Assembly: GCF_017826695.1 (NCBI RefSeq)
Contig: NZ_JAFFZW010000006.1
Location: 124,001-188,000, forward strand
Source: Pseudomonas alliivorans
GTDB taxonomy: Bacteria > Pseudomonadota > Gammaproteobacteria > Pseudomonadales > Pseudomonadaceae
Direction of reading: 5' to 3'
Length of the DNA: 64,000 bases
Shown: piece by piece, positions 7,821 to 16,059 of the stretch
How positions within the stretch are numbered: the stretch's first letter is position 1
Layout of the letters: each line of letters opens with the position of its first letter
Translations under genes and position numbers: made by a program
The notes under the pieces: model-generated
What the model was told of the DNA's origin: nothing
The model's database searches: none
Seen by the model: the letters and a program-made list of their open reading frames with translations, nothing else

Positions 7821-9077
7821 TCAGCGCTGAATGCCGACGCCCAGCGAGGCCAGCGCGTCCCAGTAGCCTGGGTACGTCTTGCCAACGCAGTCCGGGTCCA
7901 GAATGCGGATACCGGCGATCTTCAGCCCCGCCAGCGCGAAACACATGGCGATGCGATGGTCGGCGTGGGTGTCGATCAAAGCATCGACCGTCGTACCCGC
8001 GAGTGCCGGCTTGGCGTTCACCACCAGATCATCCCCCTCCTCGACCGCCAGACCTGGCGCAATCGCACACAGGCCATGGGACAGCGCCGAAATGCGGTCG
8101 CACTCCTTCACACGCAGGTTGGCAATGCCGACAAAACGCACCGGCTGATTATTGAACGCGGCCAGCACGGCCAGGGTCGGGATGGCGTCCTGCATCTGAG
8201 AGCCGTCGATCACCGCCGGCATGTTCGGGAAACGGGCGATGATGTGGCTCGCCAGCGCGTCTGGCTGAGTGAATGCGTCAGTGGCGACACCCAGATCGAT
8301 GTCGCCCTGGGTCAGCGCTTGCGCGGCCCACAGGTAGGTCGCCGCGGACGCGTCCGGCTCGATGTGGAAATCCGTGGCGCGATAGCCGGTGGCCGAGACT
8401 TTCCAGGCGGCGTCGCCAACGGCCTGAACTTCGGCGCCGAACGCCTGCATCGCCGCCAGGGTCAGGTCGACGTAACCACGTGCACCGATCTCGCTGCCGG
8501 TCAGGGCGACTTCCAGAGGCCCTTTGCCGCAGGCACCGGCCATCAGCAGTGCCGACACGTACTGGCTGGACAGATTGCCATCGATCTCGATGCGCCCGGC
8601 AGCCAGACCGCCCTTGCCTTTGATGGCGACCGGCGGGCAGCCGGTCGGTGCGCTGACTTCAACGCCCATACGCTGCAAGGCGTCGACCAGTGGGCCGATC
8701 GGGCGCTTGCGCATGTACTCGTCGCCATCGACCACGAAGTTGCCTTCGAAGTTGGCCAGTGCAGCGGTCAGAAAACGCGTCGCGGTCCCGGCATTACCCA
8801 GAAACAGCGCCTGCTGCGGCGCCTGCCAATGGCCGGAACTGGTGACCACGAAGGTGCTGTCATCCGGCTCGTCGACCTGCACGCCCATCAGGCGCAGGGC
8901 CTCGGACATCACGCGGGTGTCGTCACTTTTCAGCGCGCCGGTCAGGCGGCTGGTGCCTTTCGCCAGACCGGCCAGCAACAGGGCGCGGTTGGTGATGGAC
9001 TTGGAACCGGGCGGGCTGACGCGCCCGACCAGCGGGCGCTCGACAGGCAAAACAGTGAGAGTGGCTTGAGATCGCAT
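7821..9077 (-). CDS. aroA: 3-phosphoshikimate 1-carboxyvinyltransferase (EPSP synthase)
   Basis: A 418-residue cytosolic enzyme that joins shikimate-3-phosphate and phosphoenolpyruvate in the shikimate pathway. Motifs present: 'PPGSKSITNRALLLAGLA' (residues 22-39, PEP/phosphate contact), 'LKSDDTRVM' (49-57), 'LFLGNAGTATRF' (91-102), 'MRKRPIGPLVDAL', 'GNLSSQYVSALLMAG', and 'KECDRI' and 'DTHADHRIAM' near the end. In the glyphosate-sensitive Escherichia coli enzyme the third motif reads GNAGTAMRP, with Pro101; here that position is Phe102. Pseudomonads usually carry an essential aroA domain fused to a prephenate dehydrogenase elsewhere, so this stand-alone copy may be a paralogue. It converges on chrR with a 22-base gap. 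Confidence 0.93.
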   Translation of the reverse strand: MRSQATLTVLPVERPLVGRVSPPGSKSITNRALLLAGLAKGTSRLTGALKSDDTRVMSEALRLMGVQVDEPDDSTFVVTSSGHWQAPQQALFLGNAGTATRFLTAALANFEGNFVVDGDEYMRKRPIGPLVDALQRMGVEVSAPTGCPPVAIKGKGGLAAGRIEIDGNLSSQYVSALLMAGACGKGPLEVALTGSEIGARGYVDLTLAAMQAFGAEVQAVGDAAWKVSATGYRATDFHIEPDASAATYLWAAQALTQGDIDLGVATDAFTQPDALASHIIARFPNMPAVIDGSQMQDAIPTLAVLAAFNNQPVRFVGIANLRVKECDRISALSHGLCAIAPGLAVEEGDDLVVNAKPALAGTTVDALIDTHADHRIAMCFALAGLKIAGIRILDPDCVGKTYPGYWDALASLGVGIQR

Positions 9078-9172
9078 GATGTCCCTGAGCGTCAGCGGAA
9101 AAATGGCGATCCTAGCACGAGCAAGGTGCAGCGTTCATGGGGCAACGCAGGCCTTTTGGCAAGAACGCAGCC

Positions 9173-9652
9173 TCAACCCTGACCACCCGACAGCTTCTGC
9201 AACTCGGTATTGGCGGCCTGCAGTTGATGACGGTTGGTCGCCACGTCGGTGACGTCGTAGATCACCAGACACACATGGCTGATTTCTCCTGTGGTCGAGC
9301 GCAGCGGGAACAGCGTGGTGTTCTGGTACATGAATTCTTCCTGCCCGGTGATCGGCTGGTAGTTCTTGAACCGTACCAGATAAGGCCGCTGCTCCCAGAT
9401 CGTGAACGCTGGCGTGCCCAGAGTCACGACGTTGTCGATCTTCTTGCTGAACCACGCCTGGTTCACGTCGGGAAACAGTTCGAAGAAGGTCTTGCCGATG
9501 GCCACGTAAGGCACCACGCCAGAGCGGTTCTCCATGAAAGTGTTCCAGACCGACACCTGATAGTTCAGGTCGAGCACCACGATGCCGACGTCGATGTTTT
9601 GCGTGACGGCCAGCAACCAATGCAGCTCGTTGATTTCGATAGCGTTGCTCAT
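9173..9652 (-). CDS. Single PAS-domain sensor protein
   Basis: A 159-residue soluble protein made almost entirely of one PAS domain (about residues 13-135; 'LAVTQNIDVGIVVLDLNYQVSVWNTFME' opens it and 'LVIYDVTDVATNRHQLQAANTELQKL' ends it with a short coiled coil). No output domain is attached. It begins only 4 bases after the stop of the upstream response-regulator/CheC-like gene on the same strand, so the two are very likely one transcript and may form a sensing partnership. The ligand or cofactor is not apparent. Confidence 0.82.
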   Translation of the reverse strand: MSNAIEINELHWLLAVTQNIDVGIVVLDLNYQVSVWNTFMENRSGVVPYVAIGKTFFELFPDVNQAWFSKKIDNVVTLGTPAFTIWEQRPYLVRFKNYQPITGQEEFMYQNTTLFPLRSTTGEISHVCLVIYDVTDVATNRHQLQAANTELQKLSGGQG

Positions 9653-9656
9653 GGGG

Positions 9657-10664
9657 TCAGCTCATCAGGTAGGCAAGTTTTTTGGTCAGCAGGTCGACCG
9701 AGTCTTCAGTGAACAGCATCAGCAGATCGAAATGAATGTTGTGACCTTCCACGCTGTAACTGATCTCCACCGCCAGGGTCTTCTTCCAGCGCTGGCTGTT
9801 GATGCGGATCAGTTCATCAATACCGCCCTGAGCACCCAGCAATTGCGGATGGCCCTGGGAAAAGGCGATATCGATCTGCTCGGCAATACCGCTCAGGCAG
9901 GCACCAATCAGAATCGTGGACAGATCCAGCAGCATTTCCATGTCGGACGAGTCGGGCGAATTGCCGCCCATCAGCTTTGACACGCCGGAGATTTCCGAGT
10001 CGTGAAAGATCAAAAGCGCTTCACCGGCAATGCCGCCACCGATGTAGCCCTGACAGACTGCGGTAAGACGCTGGTCACTGTGCGCATCGGCGAGCGCCAT
10101 ATGCAACTCGCCCACCTCAAGCATATTCACGTTCGGCACCGGCAACTGCACAAATACACCCAGCACCTTGGCCAGCAATGCGGCAGCCCGGCCCATGGCG
10201 ACGTTGACCGTTTCGCGGAACGCATCCTGAAAGCTGATGATGCCCTGCCCCGCCGTATGCTGCGTGGCAACAGCGACAGGCTGTGCAGAAGGCTTGCCCA
10301 GCAGACCGAGGCGTTCGAGCGTGCTTTTGAGTTCATCGGGATCGGCCGGCTTTTTCAGAAAAGCCAGCGCGCCCAGTTCCATGACACGGCGTACGGCCTC
10401 GTCCTGCACGTCCCCGGAAACCACGATGACCTTGGCGTCCAGATGCTCTTCACGAATCGCTGCCAGAGTCTGGTAACCGTCCATGACCGGCATGGTCAGG
10501 TCCAGCAGCACGACCTTGCCCAAGCCTTGGCGGATCGCTTCCAGGCCTTCCTGCCCTTGGGTCGCCATTGTCACCGACACATCCCAGTCGGCAGGCAAAG
10601 CCCGCATCAACTGCTTTCGCGCCATGTTGGAGTCGTCGCATATCAATAGCGCAAGAGTGGACAT
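9657..10664 (-). CDS. Response regulator with CheC/CheX-like phosphatase output
   Basis: A 335-residue protein. Residues 1-122 are a receiver domain with acidic residues D10/D11, phospho-acceptor D55 ('VVLLDLTMPVMDG'), S83 and K104 ('FLKKPADP'). Residues ~144-335 resemble a CheC-type phosphatase domain. One canonical ExxN active-site motif is visible (E151-T-V-N154 in 'FRETVNVAMGRAAALL'); the second repeat near 'MEMLLDLSTILIGACLSG' lacks it. CheC-like proteins dephosphorylate CheY-P, so this may be a phosphatase switched by its own receiver. A longer frame begins at 10748, but the ATG at 10664 starts exactly at the receiver beta-1 strand. The PAS gene follows directly. Confidence 0.85.
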   Translation of the reverse strand: MSTLALLICDDSNMARKQLMRALPADWDVSVTMATQGQEGLEAIRQGLGKVVLLDLTMPVMDGYQTLAAIREEHLDAKVIVVSGDVQDEAVRRVMELGALAFLKKPADPDELKSTLERLGLLGKPSAQPVAVATQHTAGQGIISFQDAFRETVNVAMGRAAALLAKVLGVFVQLPVPNVNMLEVGELHMALADAHSDQRLTAVCQGYIGGGIAGEALLIFHDSEISGVSKLMGGNSPDSSDMEMLLDLSTILIGACLSGIAEQIDIAFSQGHPQLLGAQGGIDELIRINSQRWKKTLAVEISYSVEGHNIHFDLLMLFTEDSVDLLTKKLAYLMS

Positions 10665-10765
10665 CGCGTAGTTCTCACTGCAAAAAATCAGGCTGCCAGA
10701 GGCAGATAGCATCGGTACGACAACAGGGCTAAAACGATTACAGATCAACTGACTGCAAGACGTGC

Positions 10766-10793
10766 GTGATGATAGATATCATATAGACATCAC
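10766..10793. promoter_or_regulatory. Inverted repeat upstream of the response-regulator gene
   Basis: GTGATG (10766-10771) and CATCAC (10788-10793) form an inverted repeat around an AT-rich centre that contains TGATAGATATCA. It is about 100 bases upstream of the minus-strand start at 10664 and 190 bases before the xre gene. Either could be the target; function unknown. Confidence 0.3.
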
Positions 10794-10940
10794 TCTCGCC
10801 ACATCTCGAAGTGACACGCTGTCATAGTAGAAGAGTTTCATAAGCCGTCACGTATTGAAACTGATCGTTGTCAGCATTGGCCCACCGCCTGTATTTTTTT
10901 CCGGGTGCCTGTCAAACCGGACGGAATGGACCTATGATCA

Positions 10941-10965
10941 AATGATAGATTTACAAACAATCATT
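10941..10965 (+). promoter_or_regulatory. Putative operator for Xre antitoxin
   Basis: AATGAT (10941-10946) and ATCATT (10960-10965) form an inverted repeat with 13 bases between, starting 43 bases before the xre ATG in AT-rich sequence. Xre/ParS antitoxins usually repress their own operon through such repeats, and this is the best candidate here. Confidence 0.45.
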
Positions 10966-10983
10966 CGATAGTAGAGGTGAATC

Positions 10984-11433
10984 ATGTCTCTCGCCATCCG
11001 CGACTATCATCCGGCAATGGTCCAGAAGCAGGATTTCTGGCAACAGCTGGGCATCCCGCCCCGTGGCGACAGCCTGTACACGGCGCTGCGCAAGGGATTG
11101 CCCTATGAAATTTTCGAGCGTCTGGCGCAGTACACCGACCTCAACCGCTCGACCCTGGCCGAGCATCTGGGTATCGCGCCCGCGACGCTGCAACGTCGGC
11201 TGAAGGTGCGTCAGTTCAATCCAGAAGAAAGTGACCGCCTGTTTCGCCTCGCGGCGGTGTACAAGGCAACGCTCGATCTGTTCGAAGACGATACTGAAGC
11301 CACTCGCCTCTGGCTGGCCAACCCGGTCAAGGGCCTCGGCAATCGACGTCCTCTGGAAATGCTCGCCACGTCTGCCGAAGCGCAGGCCGTTCTCGACCTG
11401 ATCGGTCGTCTGGAACACGGGGTCGTGGCTTGA
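10984..11433 (+). CDS. Xre/ParS-type antitoxin (DUF2384)
   Basis: A 149-residue cytosolic antitoxin of a RES-Xre type II toxin-antitoxin pair. The N-terminal half contains an Xre-like helix-turn-helix ('STLAEHLGIAPATLQRRLKVRQFNPEESDRLFRL', about residues 52-86). The C-terminal ~60 residues match the toxin-binding DUF2384 domain ('DTEATRLWLANPVKGLGNRRPLEMLAT'). A TAGAGGTG ribosome site precedes the ATG. Its stop overlaps the toxin start by four bases (TTGA). It probably neutralises the RES toxin and represses the operon through the upstream inverted repeat. Confidence 0.92.
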   Translation: MSLAIRDYHPAMVQKQDFWQQLGIPPRGDSLYTALRKGLPYEIFERLAQYTDLNRSTLAEHLGIAPATLQRRLKVRQFNPEESDRLFRLAAVYKATLDLFEDDTEATRLWLANPVKGLGNRRPLEMLATSAEAQAVLDLIGRLEHGVVA

Positions 11434-11903
11434 TCGCTGTCTATCGCCTGGTCAAGCGCAAGTGGCTGGCCCAGGCATTCGACGGCGAAGGCGCAAAACT
11501 CTACGGGGGACGCTGGAACAGCAAAGGCAACGCCTGCGTGTATTGCGCGGGCAGCGAATCACTGGCGCTGCTGGAAGTGCTGGTTCATCTGGGCAACGCA
11601 GCGGTGGCGCAGCACTATGCGATGCTTGAGCTACAGATATCTGAAGAACACATCCTCAATGCGCGCCTCGACACCCTGCCGCCCGACTGGCGCGACGAAC
11701 CGGCGCCACCCGCTACCGCGTCGTTCGGAGATGCCTGGCTGGCGTCCAATGACAGTCTGGCGCTGGCAGTGCCCAGCGTGATCATTGCGCGGGAATCCAA
11801 CTACCTGCTCAACGTGCGGCATCCGGCGTTCAACACAGTGGTGGCGACAGCCCGGGCACTGGATTTTGTAATCGATGCCCGTCTGGGTGGAATCAAATCC
11901 TGA
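11430..11903 (+). CDS. RES-domain toxin
   Basis: A 157-residue RES-family toxin. Characterised relatives degrade NAD+ or ADP-ribosylate a metabolic enzyme, halting growth. The RES signature is intact: 'KLYGGRWNSKGNACVYCAGSESLALLEVLVHL' at about residues 23-54 with R28 and E49, and a late Ser in 'IIARESNYLLNVRHPAFN'. The start is a TTG at 11430 overlapping the antitoxin stop (TTGA). No ATG is available nearby and the protein from this codon has the normal family N-terminus, so TTG is the likely start and would favour low toxin output. A small hairpin (CCGAAGG...CCTTCGG, 11968-11990) lies downstream without a U-run. Confidence 0.9.
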   Translation: MIAVYRLVKRKWLAQAFDGEGAKLYGGRWNSKGNACVYCAGSESLALLEVLVHLGNAAVAQHYAMLELQISEEHILNARLDTLPPDWRDEPAPPATASFGDAWLASNDSLALAVPSVIIARESNYLLNVRHPAFNTVVATARALDFVIDARLGGIKS

Positions 11904-12148
11904 AGCACGCAGGCGCGGCCTCACAGCAGACATCGACTGCTGAAGATGCGCTGCGACCTGCTTCTGTCCGAAGGGCGTAAGAGCCTTCGGTGGTTACGAC
12001 GGCCGCCTCTATCAAACAGCCTGTAACCCACTGAAGAGACAAGCCCTCATGACGTCCGGTGCTTGAAGACGCGGGGAGCCTCACGCGGTTCTGGTGATTG
12101 CGAAACGCGCAGGCATCTCCCTCGCCCAGTTTGTTTATCCGGCAAGCC

Positions 12149-13312
12149 TCACTCCGTAACCGGCAACGGCATGTTCTTCGGCCACAGCAGCCAGATATTG
12201 CCCTTCTGCTTCATGTCACCGGCCAGCTTGCCGGCCTCTTCACCCGTTCCCCAGAACAGGTCGGCGCGCACTTCACCCGCGATGGCACCGCCGGTGTCCT
12301 GCGCCGCCACCGGACGCACCACGCTGCTGCCGTCAGGCCGAGTGGTCGACAGCCACAGCAGACTGCCCAGCGGAATGACCTTGCGGTCGATCGCCACACT
12401 GTAGCCGGCCGTCAGCGGCACATTGAGCGAACCGCGTGGGCCTTCGTTGCTGTCAGGATTACGACCGAAGAACACATAACTGGGGTTGCTCGCCAACAGC
12501 TCGGGAACGCGCTGAGGATTGGCCTTGGCCCAACCGGAGATGGCGCCCATGGTGACCTCATCCTTTTTCAACTGGCCCTGCTCCACCAGCCAGCGGCCGA
12601 TGGCCCGATACGGCCGTCCGTTCTGATCGGCGTAAGCCAGACGCACTTGCGAGCCATCGTCCAGACGTACGCGGCCCGAACCCTGGATCTGCAGGAATTG
12701 CAGGTCCATCGGATCAGTCAGCCAGGCCACGATCGGCGCGTTCAGGCCGTTGGCACCGATGGTGGCGGCATCGTCATAGGGCTTGAGCACCCGGCCGTCC
12801 AGACGACCGCGCAGGCGCTTGCCCTTCAGCTCGGGATAGATGCTGTCCAGATTGACCACGATCAAATCATCCGGAACGCCATACACCGGCACGTTCGCTG
12901 TTGCCGTCTGGGTCAGGCTGCCGGGATAGACCGGTTCGTAATACCCCGTGATCAAACCGTCGGCACTGCCGCTGTCGGCGCGCAGGCTGTAGACCTGTAG
13001 CTGGTCATGCAAAAACTTCTGGATCTGCTCGACACTCGGCACCGGCTCCAGGCTAGCGGCCGCCGCACAGGTCGGCCCCCAGACTGCGTCGGCTTTCAAA
13101 CGGGTGCACGCGCTGCGCCATGAGGTGAAACCGGCCTGCAGATCGGCATCGGACACAGCGGGCAGCGCTTCCCAACTGGCCTGAGCGTACGTGGTGTGAG
13201 GCGTTTTCGGCGCAGTGGCAGGCTTGTCGGACTTGTCACACGCCACCAGCATCGCCGCCAGCGGCAGGACCAGCGCCAGGCGCCGGTGCCAGGGTTTGAA
13301 AGAGAACGTCAT
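12149..13312 (-). CDS. mltA: Membrane-bound lytic murein transglycosylase A
   Basis: A 387-residue outer-membrane lipoprotein that cleaves the glycan strands of peptidoglycan to 1,6-anhydro-muropeptides. The N-terminus is a lipoprotein signal with lipobox 'MLVAC' (Cys at about residue 25). MltA features include 'GLITGYYEPVYPGSLT', 'AWLTDPMDLQFLQIQGSGRV', 'NPSYVFFGRN' and the 3D-domain end 'VRPVAAQDTGGAIAGEVRADLFWGTG', which carries the catalytic Asp. The ATG at 13312 has an AAAGGATT ribosome site; a frame extending 17 codons upstream lacks one and would bury the signal peptide. It is convergent with res. Confidence 0.95.
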   Translation of the reverse strand: MTFSFKPWHRRLALVLPLAAMLVACDKSDKPATAPKTPHTTYAQASWEALPAVSDADLQAGFTSWRSACTRLKADAVWGPTCAAAASLEPVPSVEQIQKFLHDQLQVYSLRADSGSADGLITGYYEPVYPGSLTQTATANVPVYGVPDDLIVVNLDSIYPELKGKRLRGRLDGRVLKPYDDAATIGANGLNAPIVAWLTDPMDLQFLQIQGSGRVRLDDGSQVRLAYADQNGRPYRAIGRWLVEQGQLKKDEVTMGAISGWAKANPQRVPELLASNPSYVFFGRNPDSNEGPRGSLNVPLTAGYSVAIDRKVIPLGSLLWLSTTRPDGSSVVRPVAAQDTGGAIAGEVRADLFWGTGEEAGKLAGDMKQKGNIWLLWPKNMPLPVTE

Positions 13313-13530
13313 CAGCGCGAATCCTTTTACAGCCGCAGCAGGCTTGAGTTGAAAAAGCGCCATTGTGGCCCAGCCGGGCGCTCTGACCTAGCGCCCGATG
13401 GACAGATATACGAATCCTTCATCTCATAGGTTGTGTAGATGACTGCCATTGCCAACGGTGATTTCCGCTAACGATCCGCACTTTTTAGAATGAACCCACT
13501 TTTGAAGACATCCGACCCTTGAGGACTGAT

Positions 13531-14004
13531 ATGCGTATTGAAATCGGCATCAACGAGCAGGATCGCCAACAGATTGTCGACGGCCTGTCACACCTGCTTT
13601 CCGACACTTATGTGCTGTACCTGAAAACCCACAATTTCCACTGGAACGTCACCGGCCCGATGTTCCGTACCCTGCACTTGCTGTTTGAAGAGCAGTACAC
13701 CGAACTGGCCACCGCAGTGGATTCCATTGCAGAACGTATCCGCGCGCTGGGCTTCCCGGCTCCAGGCACCTACTCGACCTACGCTCGCCTGTCTTCGATC
13801 AAGGAAGAACCGGGCGTGCCGGATGCAGCAGAGATGATCAGGCAGTTGGTAGAAGGTCAGGAAGCCGTGGTTCGTACCGCACGCGGTCTGTTCCCGCTGC
13901 TGGAAAAAGTCAGCGACGAACCCACCGCCGACCTGCTGACCCAGCGGATGCAGGTGCATGAAAAGGCTGCGTGGATGTTGCGAACGTTGCTGGAAGGGAA
14001 TTGA
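13531..14004 (+). CDS. dps: Dps-family ferritin-like DNA protection protein
   Basis: A 157-residue ferritin-fold protein that would assemble as a dodecamer to oxidise and store iron and protect DNA. The Dps ferroxidase signature is present: 'LKTHNFHWNVTGPMFRTLHLLFEEQYTELATAVDSIAERIRALG', about residues 30-73, with the conserved His in HNFHW and the D...E pair in DSIAER. Length is typical. The ATG at 13531 follows TTGAGGACTGAT; a TTG 12 bases upstream falls within that ribosome site and was rejected. The gene stands alone and ends in a strong terminator. Confidence 0.93.
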   Translation: MRIEIGINEQDRQQIVDGLSHLLSDTYVLYLKTHNFHWNVTGPMFRTLHLLFEEQYTELATAVDSIAERIRALGFPAPGTYSTYARLSSIKEEPGVPDAAEMIRQLVEGQEAVVRTARGLFPLLEKVSDEPTADLLTQRMQVHEKAAWMLRTLLEGN

Positions 14005-14010
14005 TGACTG

Positions 14011-14053
14011 AGCGTCCGGCATCCATTCATTGAGCGAATGCCAGACGCTTTTT
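14011..14053 (+). terminator. Rho-independent terminator after dps
   Basis: AGCGTCCGGCAT from 14011 pairs with ATGCCAGACGCT ending near 14049 (one C-A mismatch), followed directly by TTTTTG. It begins seven bases after the dps stop. Confidence 0.8.
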
Positions 14054-14079
14054 GCCATACCGCCCTCGTTGCATGTACT

Positions 14080-15321
14080 TCACGGCTGGCCGGGATGCGG
14101 CTCAGGGTAGTCGCGACCTATCTCCAGAGGACTGGCGTAAGGGCTGTCCCATAGCTGGCGGTGCAACGCGCCTATCCTGCCGGCCATGCTGCTGTCGTGC
14201 ATGACCACTTCCAGATTTCGCGAGTTATCAAGGTAGCCGCCGAGCCAGTTACTGGTGCCCACCCAGGCGACCTGATCATCGATGTCCATGGTCTTGCTGT
14301 GGATCACCCGTGCGTAAGGGATGAAGCCTTGCGCGGCGACCGGCAGCGTCACGACTCGCACCTGCACGTTCGGCACCAATGCCAGGCTCTTCAGGTACGC
14401 GACCTCCGGCATGCCGGTGTTCCAGTCCGAAACCATCAGCTTGATCGAGACGCCTCGAGCCGCAGCGCTGCGGATAGCGTTGTCGATCACCGCGTAATAA
14501 GGCCGGGCTTTGTCCGGCCCGTATGACAACGGCGCGTAGTCCAGCAGTTGCACACGCACCTCTCGCCTTGCTGCTGCCAGCAGACGCGGAAGCTCGACCT
14601 GCGAATCGATAACCCCCGCAGGGTTGTAGCGTTGCGGGCTGGCGACCAGATAGTTGCCGACCGCCGAGGCAGCGGGTGCGGGTTCTGGTATCGGTGCAGG
14701 CTTACCTTCGGCGAGGGCCGCCTGGGCACGCCAGTCCTGATCGAATATGGCCTGCACCTGCCGCACTACACTCGGCTCATCTATTCGCAGACCGGTCTCA
14801 TGGATGTGTTCGAGCGAGCGCCAGTCGAAGTTTTGACTGCCTATAAACGCCTGTTGGCCGTCCACGACAAAAAACTTGGCGTGGATGATGCCGCTACCGG
14901 TCAGTCTGGCGTAAGGCAGAACCTGCAATGTGAGATTTGGAATGGTGCGCAACCGCTCAAGCGTTTGCGGATCTGAAAGCTTCAGACCTTTCTCCTCGAG
15001 AAGAAAGCGTATCTGCACCCCACGCTGCCCGGCGGCCCGAAGACTTTCAATGACCTTGTCCATGACTGAGCCCGCTTGATCGGCAACATAGAACTGTTCG
15101 ATATCGATGCGCTCCCGGGCGCCATCGAACAGCTCGCGCCAGACTTCACCGGGCGCTCGCAGATCGGGGGTCTGCAGATCGGTGCCGACCGGAACGGTAT
15201 GGACCAGCTCGAAGCCTTGGATGGCAAAATCGGCATGAGCAACCGAGCTCAGTAACCAGAACGCAACAGTCAGACCGAACCGGCGCAGAGGCATACAGCT
15301 AAACGAAAGATGGGAAGCCAT
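14080..15321 (-). CDS. Secreted phospholipase D-like (HKD) protein
   Basis: A ~413-residue protein of the phospholipase D/cardiolipin synthase superfamily with two HKD motifs: 'HAKFFVVDGQQAFIGSQN' (His at about 147) and 'HSKTMDIDDQVAWVGTSN' (His at about 341). Both have the H-x-K-x4-D pattern and trailing G-S/T-x-N. The N-terminus is a signal peptide ('RRFGLTVAFWLLSSVAHA'), so it is exported. ATG at 15321 has a CGAGA site; ATG at 15294 is an alternative that begins at the signal peptide. It is the last gene of the exbD-tonB-receptor-exbB operon, suggesting that it releases a nutrient, perhaps phosphate or a phosphoester, taken up by the receptor. The exact bond cleaved is unknown. Confidence 0.85.
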   Translation of the reverse strand: MASHLSFSCMPLRRFGLTVAFWLLSSVAHADFAIQGFELVHTVPVGTDLQTPDLRAPGEVWRELFDGARERIDIEQFYVADQAGSVMDKVIESLRAAGQRGVQIRFLLEEKGLKLSDPQTLERLRTIPNLTLQVLPYARLTGSGIIHAKFFVVDGQQAFIGSQNFDWRSLEHIHETGLRIDEPSVVRQVQAIFDQDWRAQAALAEGKPAPIPEPAPAASAVGNYLVASPQRYNPAGVIDSQVELPRLLAAARREVRVQLLDYAPLSYGPDKARPYYAVIDNAIRSAAARGVSIKLMVSDWNTGMPEVAYLKSLALVPNVQVRVVTLPVAAQGFIPYARVIHSKTMDIDDQVAWVGTSNWLGGYLDNSRNLEVVMHDSSMAGRIGALHRQLWDSPYASPLEIGRDYPEPHPGQP

Positions 15322-15383
15322 GGGAATCTCGTCGCAGAGACCGGTTGCACCGACGCACGCCACAGACATGCGTCGGGTGCCGA

Positions 15384-16034
15384 TCAGGCCGTCCGGAAGT
15401 TCAAGGGGGCTGCAGTGACCGGATGCACCGTTTCGTCCTGAACCCGCGCACCACTGGAGGCACGGATCAGCAGGATTTTGAGCTGATCGTTGATGCGCTC
15501 AAGGCTGTTCTGGAAGAAGTTGTGAAAGACCACGCAGAAAAGCGCAATGGCAATGCCCAGGCCTGTGGCGTAAAGCGCCGTCCCGATACCGGCGGAAATC
15601 TGCCCAGGGTCCGACACACCGGCGCTGGCCAGAGCCTTGAACGTGTCTATGATCCCCAGAATGGTACCCAGAAGCCCCAGCAATGGGGCCGCCGTGGTAA
15701 TGGTTTCGATGAGCCACAGGCTTCGTGATAGCGGTGCACGGGTGCTCAGGTACTGGGTTTCGATGACATCATCCAGGTCCCTGCGGGCCCCCTGCGCACT
15801 TTTCTGCGCCAGAACCGGAAGGACCATTTCCAGCGGCAGACCCGGCCTGCGCGTCAGCACCTCGGGCAAGTCTTTTTCACCGTGCACAGAAGTGGTGAGC
15901 GCCGCCTGCAGATCGCGAGCCTGACGGCGTACATAGGCAAAGTAGATACCTCGCTCGATGGCAACAAAAATCGCTATCGCGATAGCGGCGTACATCACAT
16001 AAAACGTGATGTCGTGAAGCTGATTCATATCCAT
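15384..16034 (-). CDS. ExbB/TolQ-family proton channel subunit
   Basis: A 216-residue inner-membrane protein of the MotA/TolQ/ExbB family that uses the proton gradient to energise TonB. Three hydrophobic segments are visible (about residues 10-28, 112-135 and 150-172). The family motif 'APLLGLLGTILGIIDTFKALASAG' is near 113-136, followed by 'GIGTALYATGLGIAIALFCVVFHNFF', which includes the conserved Thr in the channel helix. A GAGG site lies 8 bases before the ATG at 16034. It is separated from exbD and tonB by the receptor gene, an unusual order, but all are on one strand with short gaps. Confidence 0.9.
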   Translation of the reverse strand: MDMNQLHDITFYVMYAAIAIAIFVAIERGIYFAYVRRQARDLQAALTTSVHGEKDLPEVLTRRPGLPLEMVLPVLAQKSAQGARRDLDDVIETQYLSTRAPLSRSLWLIETITTAAPLLGLLGTILGIIDTFKALASAGVSDPGQISAGIGTALYATGLGIAIALFCVVFHNFFQNSLERINDQLKILLIRASSGARVQDETVHPVTAAPLNFRTA

Positions 16035-16059
16035 GACGCAGACCTCGGATCAGTGACAG

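Larger units (their letters stand above)
10665..10983. other. 319-base divergent intergenic region
   Basis: It separates the response-regulator operon (leftward) from xre-res (rightward). It holds the inverted repeat at 10766 and the putative Xre operator at 10941. No protein or structured RNA was recognised in the remainder. Confidence 0.5.

Noticed and set aside
7956..9182. Plus-strand frame of ~400 codons opposite aroA
   Set aside because: Shadow of aroA; no family resemblance.
11968..11990. Terminator after the RES toxin
   Set aside because: CCGAAGG/CCTTCGG stem lacks a U-run in either direction.
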